A stretch of DNA of 64,000 nt, from contig PUQB01000318.1 of the NCBI GenBank assembly GCA_003024785.1, forward strand, positions 1 through 64,000, read 5' to 3'. Under the pieces are notes generated by a model. It did not search any database, was not told where the DNA came from, and worked only from the letters and a program-made list of their open reading frames with translations. A program made the translations under genes and the position numbers. Positions within the stretch are counted from its first letter, which is position 1. Each line of letters opens with the position of its first letter. Below are positions 47,073 through 57,775 of this stretch, one piece after another. The DNA comes from Selaginella tamariscina. Taxonomy: Eukaryota > Streptophyta > Lycopodiopsida > Selaginellales > Selaginellaceae.

Positions 47073-47448
47073 TGTCACGACCCAATACAGGATACATGAT
47101 ACATGATATGGGATATAGGATATGCCTATAAGATATGCCTACATGATATGCCTATATGATATGCCTATAGGATATACCTACAGGATAAGGGACATTGTAC
47201 AATCAGTTACTATCAACACCAGTCTTTCTACAATCATTCTTGTCTTGTTCTTGTCTTGCTCCTTACTTCTTGTTCTCCTCTTGTTCCTAGTTCATGTCCT
47301 GCTCTTATCTTGTTCCTAGTCCTGGTCCTGCTCTTGAGTTAAGCCTCCATGTTCTTGGATCGTGGCTTAACATCCTGCTCTTGTTTTGTTTTTAATCCTT
47401 ATCCTGCTCCTGAATCAAGCCTCCTTGCTCTTGGATCGTGACTTGACA
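47073..47448 (+). mobile_element. Second solo LTR in the chromovirus
   Basis: TGTCACGACCCAATAC to GTGACTTGACA, 376 bp, is flanked by perfect 5-bp duplications GGTGT (47068-47072, 47449-47453). It is the same family as 44955-45628, but with a shorter CT-rich array and five GATATGCCTATAT-like units at 47115-47185. Confidence 0.95.
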
Positions 47449-47539
47449 GGTGTTCTTGAAAGACAATGTCAATTGAGTTCTTTCTATAGTAGAGTTCATT
47501 GGACAGTTGTATCAGACATGGGAAGCTGCTCGTTAAGCG

Positions 47540-47990
47540 ATGGCTGTAGCACATGAAAGGTATCGTCAGCAATACAATAAGCATCGACGGGATGTAGAGT
47601 ATCAGGGGGATATGGTATTGTTGAGTACCAAAAACCTAAAGGTTCCAATGACTCTTTCGAGGAAGTTTTTATCGCACTACATAGGTCCATACGAGGTGGT
47701 GAAGCAAGTAGGGAAAGTGGCTTATGGTTGATCTTCCTCAGAGTTGGAAAAATACACAATGTGTTTCATGTCAATTTACTCGAGCCATTCCACAATGAAA
47801 ACTCCGTATGAAAACTTCCTGAGCTGGTTCATGAAGAAGGAGTACGAAGTCGAATCCATATTGAGCAAAAAAGGTTTATGGACCGTGAAAACGTAAGTTT
47901 GAGTATCTCATCAAATGGAAAGGCTATCCAGCGTGCGAATCGACATGGGAACCATTGGAGAATCTACAAAACGCAATGGATTGGTGAATG
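47540..47990 (+). pseudogene. Integrase C-terminus and chromodomain
   Basis: The GPY/F region (MVLLSTKNLK, SHYIGPYEVVKQVGKVAY) continues, after a frame change, as VFHVNLLEPFHN. A chromodomain follows ([20 protein letters not shown] with [10 protein letters not shown], 47899-47985). Aromatic residues of the methyl-lysine cage are at least partly present (Tyr, Trp, Trp). Confidence 0.88.
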
Positions 47991-48368
47991 AGTTTGAGGC
48001 AAGGTCTCAAGCTAATTAAGAAATAAAGTTTTATTTTTTTAACTAGGGCCGATAGACAATATTAACTAGAGGCCTCCGATATAAATTCTAGTTAACTTGA
48101 AATTAACTAACTTTTGTCTGTGTCGGGTGACAGACTTTGCAACGTGCAAAAGGTCTCCAAATGACTTCTGTCAGGTGGTGACTCCGGCAGCTGAGTCTCT
48201 TACTCAACGACGGTTCTGAAGTATTTGCTTCGTGTAATGCAAGGGGGTAATAAAACTTGTGAATTTTTTGTGACTCCGCATAGAGTGATTAGCGTTAGTT
48301 TTCATTAATTTTTCCTAACCTAGTCTAGTCTTGGAGTTAGACGTCAACGAGGACGTTGACATTTTCAA

Positions 48369-48380
48369 AGGCGGGGAGTG
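48369..48380 (+). other. Polypurine tract of the chromovirus
   Basis: AGGCGGGGAGTG immediately precedes the 3' LTR start. The equivalent position before the 53412 LTR reads AGGTGAAGAGTG. Confidence 0.85.
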
Positions 48381-49351
48381 TGTCATAGTTTTTACTATGA
48401 CTCGACCCTTTACTTTGGGGTTTGACTGTTGTTACCTACTGATTATGTGACAACCCTAGATATAAAGAAATAGGCCCGCATAGTGCACTTGGGTAATCTA
48501 GTGATGGTCCGGCCGGGTGTCGTTAGGTATTTGCAAGAAACTCTAGGCGAAGCTAGCACTTCCATTTAGAAACCCTCCCCCGTTTTGACGTTTAGGTTAG
48601 GGTTTTTCGCAAAGTATAGCTTGTCAAAAAAGGGTTAGGGACACCTAGGGTTGACCTAACCCTAGGGTTTCCCTAACCCCACACCCTAAACCCCCCTAGG
48701 GGTTAGGTTTAGGATTAGGTTAGGCAACCATTTTCACTAAGGGTGGATTTCCGTGCCAGCCCACTTACTCATTAGAAAAACGGGGGGAGGGGGGGGGGGT
48801 CCGTCACATAAATAAGGTAGAGTATATGTAGTGAGGCTTCCTGGGTTCAAAAGAGAGCTCGTTAACCTCCTATTGGTGCAAGCTAACTTATGTCGTCAAG
48901 GCACAATCCTTTGTTGTGCTGCCCGAACTTTCACACGACACGGGTACGTCCCATCTTGGGTTAGACTATCCTTATCACTTGTAGGATCTTGCCTTTATGA
49001 CAAGGGTACGTTACTTCCAAGGAGTTAGTCAAATTCCTTGGTCCGAAAACCTATTTGCAAGTTCAAAGGCATTGCTCGAGTTCACATTCTGTAGAACTAG
49101 TGGTTGAGGCCTTACTCCAGCCGCCTCAACCATGCCAAGCTAGGAACGATACCTGTAGCTCGATTGGTTTGCGTATCATGATTCACAAGGTGAGCCTTGT
49201 TTGCTAACTTAGTTAGCTAGGGGCTTAAGTCCCTAAGGGTTGGGTTTCTAATACGAGTTACTTTACCAGATTTCATGGGGTTTCTAGATAGGGGATTCCA
49301 AGGTTAGCACATGGCAAGCCGCCTTTGTGGCACTAGATAGAAACTTTGACA
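48381..49351 (+). repeat. 3' LTR of the chromovirus
   Basis: It runs from TGTCATAGTTTTTACTATGA to GAAACTTTGACA, 971 bp. It shares its beginning and end with the 24243-27511 and 53412-55004 LTRs but lacks much of their middle. Telomere-like AACCCTAGGG and CCCTAAACCC strings and a G-rich run (48782-48800) are internal to it. Confidence 0.92.
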
Positions 49352-49390
49352 GTTAGGAAATGAGACACATAAATTTACCCTAGTCACAAA

Positions 49391-51578
49391 ATGGGAAAAA
49401 CTCCTCCTGGGAAGAGGAAAGCCACAATTGTTGATTTGCAAAAGCAAGAAAGCAAGGTAAGTTACAATTCAAAGCTATAGTGACATTAAATAATGATGAG
49501 GAGCAAGATCAAATAGGGGCATAGGGGCAGGAGTAGAGGAGGTAGGGGTAGATGTTGAAGTGGCTAAAAGGAATGCCATGTTTCAAGAGGATTGGATAAG
49601 GCAATTTAAATGGCTTGAACATGATAAGGTGACAGGGCTATTACTATGCACTATCTACCAATCAAATCCTAAGAGTAAGCATCCATTTGGGAATAGGGGG
49701 AGCTGTAATCTTAAGATTTCAAACTTACGTCCTCATGTTAAGAACTCTAAATATGAACATAGTATCTACAAGCAAGAAGTAACTCAAGGGAGACGACCAT
49801 ATGTTGTTCAAGTCATGGGGAGCAAGTCAAACATGTTGAGGACGGTGTGGGAATGCTGATTAGGATTGCCTATTACATTGCTAAGGAGAACTTGCCTATG
49901 ATTAAGTTTCAGGGGATGGTGGAGCTTGAGAGGCAAAATGGTAACATGAAGCTTTCAACAATGTACAACAATGAGGTGGCATGTGCACGATTTCTCTCTA
50001 TGTTGTGTGACATGGTTAGAGAGGAGACTATGAACAAAGTTAAGACAAGTCCTTATTTTGGCCTAATGATAGATGAGTCTATAACATTAAGTAAGGTGTT
50101 CTATTTATGTTTTCTTTTTTTTAACTTTTTTTTCCAGTGTGACTAAGCACCTAAAATTTTATGTGGTGTATATCTACGACTCTAAGGTTCAGACGAGCTA
50201 TTTGGGATAGTGGGGATAGAGGTTGGAGATGCCGCTTTAGTTACAGCATGTATCCTACAAGGGTGGGGACTAAATTTTAGGAGGTGTCTAGGTTTTGGTT
50301 CAGATGTTGCAGCAATAATGATTGGCTCAAGATCAAGGGTGGCTGCAAGGCTGAAGAGTATGAATCCTTATATGACAAGCATCCATTGTGTAGCTCACAG
50401 GGCCAACTTATACATTGAGGATTGCTACAAGTCTCTATCAACCAAAGGCATGATGGACCATAGACAACTCAGGCTCATAAGGAATTCAGCATAGGAGGTG
50501 GCTGAGTAGCCATAGAGCTATTGCTACACTATGTGAGTGTTTGGAAACATGTTTTGGAGTTATATTGACTTGAGACAGAGAATGAAAGTGGGAGTAATAC
50601 AGCAACAACAAAGGAAAAGCACATGGTATATCAAGAACTGTGGACATTCAAGGCCATTCACCTTCTCCATTACCTTGTAGACATTTTGAAGGTCATGACT
50701 AATTTGAGCCTAGAGTTTCAGAAAGAAACTATGGATGTGACTGTTGTCGTGGGCTTGTGCAAGGCAGCCATCGCAAAGATCTACTCCCAATACTTGAACT
50801 TTGAGGTGGACTGCAACGCAAACTTGCAGGATAATCAAGGCTACCCTGTTATTCTAGAGAGTGGGAGTTTAGAAGGCCCTTTAACGCAAACTTGTAGGAT
50901 AGTCAAGGCTACCCTGTTATTCCAGAGGGTGGGAGTTTGGATGGCCCTTTAATGCAAACTTGCAAGATAGTCAAGGCTACCTTGTTATTCTAGAGGGTGG
51001 GAGTTTGGATGGCCCTTTAGCTGCATTGAGAGGTGTTGTTAAGGGGGAGGATTTATAGGAGGCACTAGCGTTTCAAGACACATTTGCTTCTATGCTCATT
51101 GAGAGCATTGATGCTAGCTATTGCTTCGGGTCCTTCTTCATGGATGAGGGTGTTAGAGTTTTATGGAGTGTCATAGAAGGTGGATAAAGAAATGGTGGAC
51201 AATATTGTGAATTACTCATCAACTATGAGGGAGTATGTTGAGTGGAAACTTTTAGCAACTTATGAGTGGAAGGGAAGAAGTTTCATGAATACTTGGGAAA
51301 TGATCTATGCTCATCCAACTTAGACAAATAAGTTTCCAAACTTGGTTAAAATTGCAACTATTGGGATGCTGTAGTATTTCAACATAGCTAGTTATCAAAG
51401 AGGTTTCAGTAGAATCAACATAGTGAAAAATGACTTGAGAAACAAGATGACTACTAGAAAGACAGATGAACTTTGTCATGATCAGCTTAGAGGGCCACAT
51501 GTTAAAGCTTTGGATGTAACAAAAGCTGTTAGTTTGTGGAGGGATTCAACTCATTATAGGCAGATATTCACTACTTAA
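49391..51578 (+). pseudogene. hAT-superfamily transposase remnant (ZNF862/KIAA1586-like)
   Basis: A basic start (MGKTPPGKRKATIVDLQKQ) is followed by WIRQFKWLEHDKVTGLLLCT with a degraded zinc-binding region. Next come IAYYIAKENLPMIKF and SPYFGLMIDESIT (first catalytic Asp region of hAT transposases). After a probable intron come VTKHLKFYVVYI, FGSDVAAIMIGSRSRVAARL, NPYMTSIHCVAHRANL, and the C-terminal dimerisation part FPNLVKIATIGML, RGFSRINIVKNDLRNKMTT. Duplicated ~110-bp segments at about 50810-51020 (AACTTG..GGATA.TCAAGGCTACC) interrupt it. Several frame breaks occur. No terminal inverted repeats were found. Confidence 0.82.
50810..51025 (+). repeat. Tandem triplication of a ~80-bp segment in the hAT remnant
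   Basis: The phrase AAGGCTACC.TGTTATTC occurs three times (50838, 50906, 50973), each followed by AGAG.GTGGGAGTTT and GG..GGCCCTTTA. These are direct repeats inside the transposase region. Confidence 0.85.
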
Positions 51579-51599
51579 AAATTTTGTGTGATCCTTATG

Positions 51600-52890
51600 T
51601 GTTTGAGTCTTTTAGGAAAAAAGCTCATTGAAAATACATGTCAAAAGGTTTGGGCTCGTTCATTTCAATCATAGAAGGTTTTTATCCCTTTAGGAAAAAT
51701 AGGTTTGTTGGACGCTAGGTTGGTGAACAATGGTCCACGGTTCATGGCGATGGTGACAATGAGGCTGTAGATGTGACACAGCAGTACAGAGGTCAAACCA
51801 TCAGTTGGCACTACCAGACAAGAATAGGATGTCAAGTGATCTCATAAATGAATCCAACTAACCACTCAAAGGTACATGAGGATGACGTGCATGGGGAGGG
51901 GCATTATGACATTTGACCAAGTACAACTCTGTCACAAGGATGGCCCAACAAGAAGGGGCCATGTGGAGGACTGCAGGCCAAGGGAGCACAACATGTGGAC
52001 ACCCAGAACCACTATATAAAGCGGGAAACAAGTAGTTCTTCTAGGAGTTTAGGGCTTATTTGTATTTTGAAAACGTATTGAATTTCTTTTTTACACAGAG
52101 ATCTATAATTTTCACAAAGGTTCCATTATTTTTATCATGAATAAAATTTCATTCAAGAAAATACTTTAATTAGGGGAAAGTATGGCACTCACTATGCCGC
52201 TTACAAGTGTTTGGATTTGTTTTAAAAATTACTTATAAAGATTATTTCTATCTACAATTGCACTCTCTCTATATATCCAAATAGATTTAAGGTTTAAGGG
52301 TTCTCTCTATATATTTTTATATAGGGTTTACTGATCCTCTATGACTAAAGTTTAAGGCCGGATTTATCATGCTTAAAAATATAAATAAAAGGGAAGTCAG
52401 GCCAAATAAATCCTATTGCAAATCATACATCATTTTGTTCATTGATGCATGCTTGCCCTCCTCGGCACAAACAAAATTTATCCTGTTTAAACTTTTTTGT
52501 TTATTTGAAACCAGAACTAATGGGATTTACTCATCCAAAAGCTTTTAACCCTTTAATCCACATTTGTGGCTTTGTTGACCTCTTTGACTTTCGATGGGAT
52601 TTGTCCTACCCAAACCTTCTAAACTTGCTAACATGCTGGTAGGATTAATCCCGCTAAATTTTAGTTAACCTCCTAGGATATTGGCGAGATGATCTTTTTA
52701 CATTTTTTGTGATATAGGTGGAATTTATCTTGCCAAGGCCTTGTTGACATCTTCATAACAATTGGGATAAATTTTGATGATGATGAAGCATGTAATTGAA
52801 CAACAACATCATCATTATAAAAAGAAGTGGAAGAAGAACCTGATACATAATCAGTAGGTGGAACAAATGTGATTGGTGCTTCATTGTTCG
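51600..52890. other. Unassigned interval, possibly an LTR-like segment
   Basis: A TATATAAAG box at 52014 follows a GC-richer block and precedes an AATAAA (52140), the layout of an LTR or small promoter, but no terminal repeats were found. No coding domain was recognised. Confidence 0.3.
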
Positions 52891-52899
52891 GGATGCAAA

Positions 52900-55004
52900 A
52901 TGTGGCTATAATATTATGACATGTGAAGTTGTGAAACCATTAGAAAATCAAGAAAATGCAAAGGCATTGAGTTATTAAGCATTTGAGATGAACTTAAAGT
53001 GCTTTTTTGTGCATAATAATATAGTTGTTAATTGCATTTATTGTTAAAGAATAAAGTAAAACTTTATTTCTTATTAACATAGGGTTTGACAATTAACATT
53101 AATTCCAATATAAATTCTAATTACGTAAAGAAATTAATTGTTGTGTTGTTTGTGTTTATGTGACAAACTTTGCAGATGTGTAAAGGTCTTTAAGTGATTT
53201 CATGACCCATGTGGTTCATGAGTTTATAACTTGATGAACAACAGTTTTGAATACTTGGCTTCGCATAATGCAAGGGGGTAATAAAAATTATATAAACTTT
53301 TTACTGACTTTGCATAGAGTAATATGTTAGTTTTAATTAATTTTTTTAACATTATTTAGTCTTGGAGTTATACATTAACGAGAACTTTAATATTTTAAAA
53401 GGTGAAGAGTGTGTTATAGTTTTTAGTATGACTGCTTTTTACTTTGGACGTTAATTGTTATTACTTAATGTCCTATATTCATAATAGGTATAGAAGAAAT
53501 AGGCCCGTTTAGTGCACTTAAGTATCTAGTGATGATCCAATCAAGTGTTATTAAGTATGTGTAAGAAACTCTAAGTAAAGTTAGAACTTCTATTTACAAA
53601 ACTCTCTTTTTTTTAATGTTTTAATTGGTGAGTTTAGCGTGTTGGATATAGCCAGAAACACCTAGAATTGACCTAAACCCATGCCCTAAACCCCTTAGGT
53701 TAGGGTTTAAGGGTTGATGGGTTGCTAAGTTAGATTCTCTAAATATATTTCTATTGAGAATAAGATTTTGTACTAATCCACTTTACAGAACATTGGGGGG
53801 GGAGGGCTTTATCACATATATAAGTGAAATATGTATGGGGAAAGCATGACAAAGACTAAGAAGTGTTTGGTTTCTTCCTCTTTATTGGCATGAGCATAGC
53901 TTATGTCATTAATGCACACCCTTTGTTCCATCCTAACTTCTAGCCGATAGGGATACGTCACACCCTAAAGGTAACTTACCCTTATTATTAACGAAGCCAC
54001 ACTTGGGAGGTCTTATCAAAGTACATGTTCCAATGGTTAGAGGATGAGGTATGTCTCTAACCTCCTCCTTCAGATCGAGTTAAGAGCAGCACTTGTAATT
54101 AAGCAGGGTACATTTATTTTCTTATTCAATTATGAGCATGGATCTTAGTTAATAAGATCTCTTTACTAGGTTCCTAAGGATTCATAAAAGGGCTCTAGAA
54201 TTGGCATTTACAAACCATGTTTGTGGCACTAGGTGTAGCTCTTAAGTCTAATGGGCTATAGCAAAATAATCTACATCTTGATAAATAATGTCACATGAAC
54301 ATGTGACAATAGGTTAAATGACACACGGTACAATGTTTGAGGCATGCCCTTTAGGGTTATGTCATGGGTTTAATACAAAAGAGTTGGATACTTTAACAAA
54401 TAGGCGTGTTTGTGTTCATATCAGAGTGTTAAGCCTTGGGAGGTTAGGTATTATAACTAGGTGTGTTAATTAGCACACTTGGCTAAGGTGCAAATATGTT
54501 CAAGGGTTGAACAACTTAAGCTTGTTAGTAAAAGACACTTGCATAGTCACATGCTTAAAGTTATCTAAATTTAGCCTTAAGGAATTTGTTTAGCAAAACA
54601 CTTAATATGTCCTTCACGCCGCACACTTGTGTACTAGCTCTAAGTTTAGGGTATGACTTAGCCACTCAAACCCTTAAGGGTGTCATAGTTCAACATACTC
54701 CTTGTCGCCCTAAAGGGGTTGTACTTTCGAATGAGAGTGATTCCTTGAGGGATTCTTCAATAATAATGCCTTAGTTATATCACGAGATATGTCTAGGTCT
54801 TTTAAGGTATGATCCTAAAATCTTTTCATGTTATCCTTTGGGGTTTAGGAATAGTCATTTTAAGGGACTTAGGGTAAGACCTTAAATCTTATACCTATTT
54901 GGACATACGAGTCAAACTCTCGAGATTATTTTGGAAGATTTAGTGTTGATGTCAGATAACCATTTGTTAATCACATGGTGGCTCTTCAGATTAAAACTTT
55001 GAGA
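52900..55004 (+). mobile_element. 3' end of another chromovirus copy: internal end plus 3' LTR
   Basis: KPLENQENAKALSY near 52930 corresponds to the chromodomain end of the 42419 element. The untranslated internal region (TGCAAGGGGGTAATAAAA, then GTCTTGGAGTTA) parallels 48020-48370. The polypurine tract AGGTGAAGAGTG precedes an LTR from 53412 (TGTTATAGTTTTTAGTATGA) to about 55004 (AAAACTTTGAGA). The 5' part of the element is missing. Confidence 0.82.
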
Positions 55005-56806
55005 CCCTCTTATTATATGTGTTTATGTACATGTCAATTAGAGCTGAAAAGACTTGTATGGGTCACATCCTTCCAAACTAATGGGAATATACATGTGCCT
55101 AGGAATAACATTAGGGCTATGATCTCAAATCAGGTTATGTAATTAATGTATTTTCAATCAAGAGCATTTTATATTTTCTTCTTCCACATATGTATGTATA
55201 TGTATGTATGTATATATACACTTTCTATATATATGTTGATGGTGGGTGTTTATGCATATGTTAAAATGCTATGTAGGTGCCACATAGGTACCATGTATAA
55301 GCACCACATAGGTGTCATATATAAGTGTCACATAGATTATTAATTTTAAATAATTAACATGTGGACAAACAAATTGTTAGTAAAATAAATAATTTATTAT
55401 AATTTAAAAGGCAAGGCAATTAACTGTTGGCTAGTGAAAAGTGGACATAACAAGAATTTATTTTTTTATTAAAAAAGGTAATAATCTCAAAACATGACAG
55501 GCTATCCATGTGTACACATAAATAACAAACTAAATTATAAAAAAAATAAAAAATTATATATACACTTTGCTTGTACATATGTAAATGTCTCACGTGGTTA
55601 TAGGTTGCAAGTACTTATACATATAATAAACATAAACTGTTATTGTTATGACAACCGTATTTTTATAATTAATATATTACGTTTTACATTGTAAACAATA
55701 CATTCATTGTAAAACATAACAATATCAAAATATGCACAATCTTATAAGTAGTGGTAGCCAAATAACTGGGCAATTTTGCCCAGTTACATATTTGTTCTTG
55801 GGAATACAATAATTATGGAGTAACAAGAACTAGTAAAATTGCACAAACGCGATACGCGCACACGCCCACACACCTTGAGCATGTAAACAATACTAAATTC
55901 CATATGCCTCTTACAAATTTAAAACATAAATATATACACATATATAAATCTGTACGTATGTACATCATATACACATCATAAAACATATATATGTACGAAC
56001 TTTAATTAATATCACTTAATAGCAAGTAGTTATATATACCTATATGTGATTATATGCATGTGAGTTGGTACAAAAACTACACAGGTTTGTGTGTGTGTTT
56101 AATATCTGCATATTTTACATGCACACACTAACAATGCCCCAATTTCAATTATATATAGACGTCCACTGTATAATTTAATTAATTACCACTAATACATAAT
56201 CGTCATGCATTTTATTGAAATTTGAATGTAAGTATAACAACTTACGTATATGTATAATTTTATAAAAAAAATAAAAGCAAATTACTGCCTATATAATATT
56301 AATTAAATTATAATCTTATAACATGTTCTGCTATACAACATATCTAACATACATAAGCAAGTGACTCTTACATTTAAACATTTTTCAATGGTGATGCTCA
56401 CTTACATTTTGTAAGAATTAATTATTTTCTCTTAAATTCTATCTTTCTAAATGAATCACAAAGTATACTTTGGAACTTATAATTATTGAAAGAAGATCTG
56501 AAAATATTTTAATGTTGCAGAGCATCCCCAGCAAGGAAGGGATACATTTTCTAAAACATATATACAAATTTTTATTAATAAATTAATCATTAATATTTAA
56601 AATGGTTATGGTTATTTACTAAATGTAATTATTAATGAGTTAGCCACTCCTATATAGTGGTAGTTTATTTTAATTAAATTAATTATTTTAGTACAAAACC
56701 GTAGTGGCAGTTATTATTAACGATATGACATTTTTTTATTTTTATTACAGGCAAATAATCACCCGCTAGTGGGCAATGGGCCAATACATTAAGTTAATGT
56801 TAGTAC
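55005..56806. other. AT-rich interval without a recognisable gene
   Basis: TA/TG-rich sequence with a short repeat near 55272-55335 (GTGCCACATAGGTACCA / GCACCACATAGGTGTCA / GTGTCACATAG). This is the 3' side of the minus-strand gene that ends at 56807. Nothing else was supported. Confidence 0.5.
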
Positions 56807-57775
56807 TCATGAGAATTCAAAGCCAGGCGTCGCAGAAATTATCTCGGCCACCCGGTCCTGCCACATCCTGTCGTTCCTGACCCTCCAAACGTTGAATGCC
56901 ATCCTCGGTTCTCTCAAAGTGGAGTAAACGAAAAACTGGTATTCCAGTTCTATGAAGGTCAGTGTATTCGGTTTCTTGCAGGCAACCATGGTCTGGAAGT
57001 AGGGCCCCCCAGCTCACATTCTCATGGAGTATCTCTACTCCCTCCTCCGGCAGCCCTAGTCCAAGCAAGTACTTCTTCCTTACTGCCCTTTTCGTGCTCT
57101 CGTACGCTATGTCCACAACACCACCGCAGTCGTCAGGAAGCACCCTGTAAGCATGGGCGATGCCCAAGAGCATGGCCTTCATCTGCTCTTTGTTGCTCTT
57201 CTTCTCCAACATCCCTAGCAGATGTTCAACCGCAACTTCTTCTCCCGACCCGATGCCAAGGATATCATTTTTTTCATAGAAAGCGCTATAGAGCAATGTC
57301 AAACTCATGTTCATCACATACTCATATTCAAACTTTAGTCCGTTCCTCTTCCTCAAGTCCACCACCAGGATCTGCTTTATTAAGCAAATTAATTAATTTA
57401 TATTTATTCATTTTGTTTAACCACCTGCGGGAACCGATCGTGCTGGGTGTAGACCGAGGATGCCCGTACCAGGTGCTCCACAAACGGCCGCTCTCTCAAC
57501 ACCTGGTAGAGCACGTAAACTACTTCATCAAACTGCTCATGGCCTTTGAGTTGTTGGACAAGCCTGTAAACAGCATAATCCCCGGATAACAGACACCCTG
57601 CTATGGCCACCCATATGCCATTCTGCAAGTGCATCACCATGTGCCTAAACTGTGTTGGGGCGTCCACGTCCTCCGTCATCCTGGTAAGTCTCGTGTCTGC
57701 CATGATCACCATGGTCCTGCTTAATCTCGCGCTTAAGGCCACACTGCCTTTTAAATTCACATCTATGGCTGCCAT
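56807..57775 (-). CDS. Proteasome-like (Ntn-hydrolase fold) protein, one frame break
   Basis: Two exons: 57775-57425 and 57371-56807, phase 0, with a very short 53-bp GT-AG intron (CAG|GTGGTT ... AAAGCAG|). The first ATG (57775) starts MAAIDVNLKG. The profile resembles proteasome beta/HslV chains: GSVALSARLSRTMVIMADTR like the strand that leads to the conserved ADTR/ADSR, WVAIAGCLLSGDYAVYRLV, then ILGIGSGEEVAVEHLL like the conserved GSGS region, and MLLGIAHAYRVLPDDCGGVV like the helix leading to SGG. The N-terminal catalytic Thr is not evident, so it may be non-catalytic. After NVSW the frame shifts within a G6 run (57005-57010). Using the alternative frame gives a natural-looking C-terminus (PYFQTMVACKKPNTL ... 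RVAEIISATPGFEF, stop at 56807). The family assignment is an inference. Confidence 0.5.

Larger units (their letters stand above)
42419..49351 (+). mobile_element. Chromovirus (Ty3/gypsy with chromodomain), nested insertions
   Basis: The order is truncated 5' LTR (42419-42742), PBS (42745), leader, gag (43102), protease, RT (44128-44916), RNase H, integrase, chromodomain (47899-47985), PPT (48369-48380), 3' LTR (48381-49351). The chromodomain marks the chromovirus branch, whose integrases can target chromatin. Two solo LTRs of another family split it, at the RT/RNase H boundary and after the integrase core. Stops and an internal RT deletion make it inactive as written. The 5' LTR has lost about 650 bp at its outer end, so no target duplication remains. 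Confidence 0.92.

Noticed and set aside
43102..47990. An intact, potentially active retrotransposon
   Set aside because: The protease Asp and the first RT Asp are lost, the integrase Glu position is changed, gag is mostly deleted and two solo LTRs interrupt it.
51700..52150. A complete LTR or small promoter with TATA and AATAAA
   Set aside because: No terminal TG...CA repeats, target duplication or second copy was seen, so only an unassigned interval is reported.
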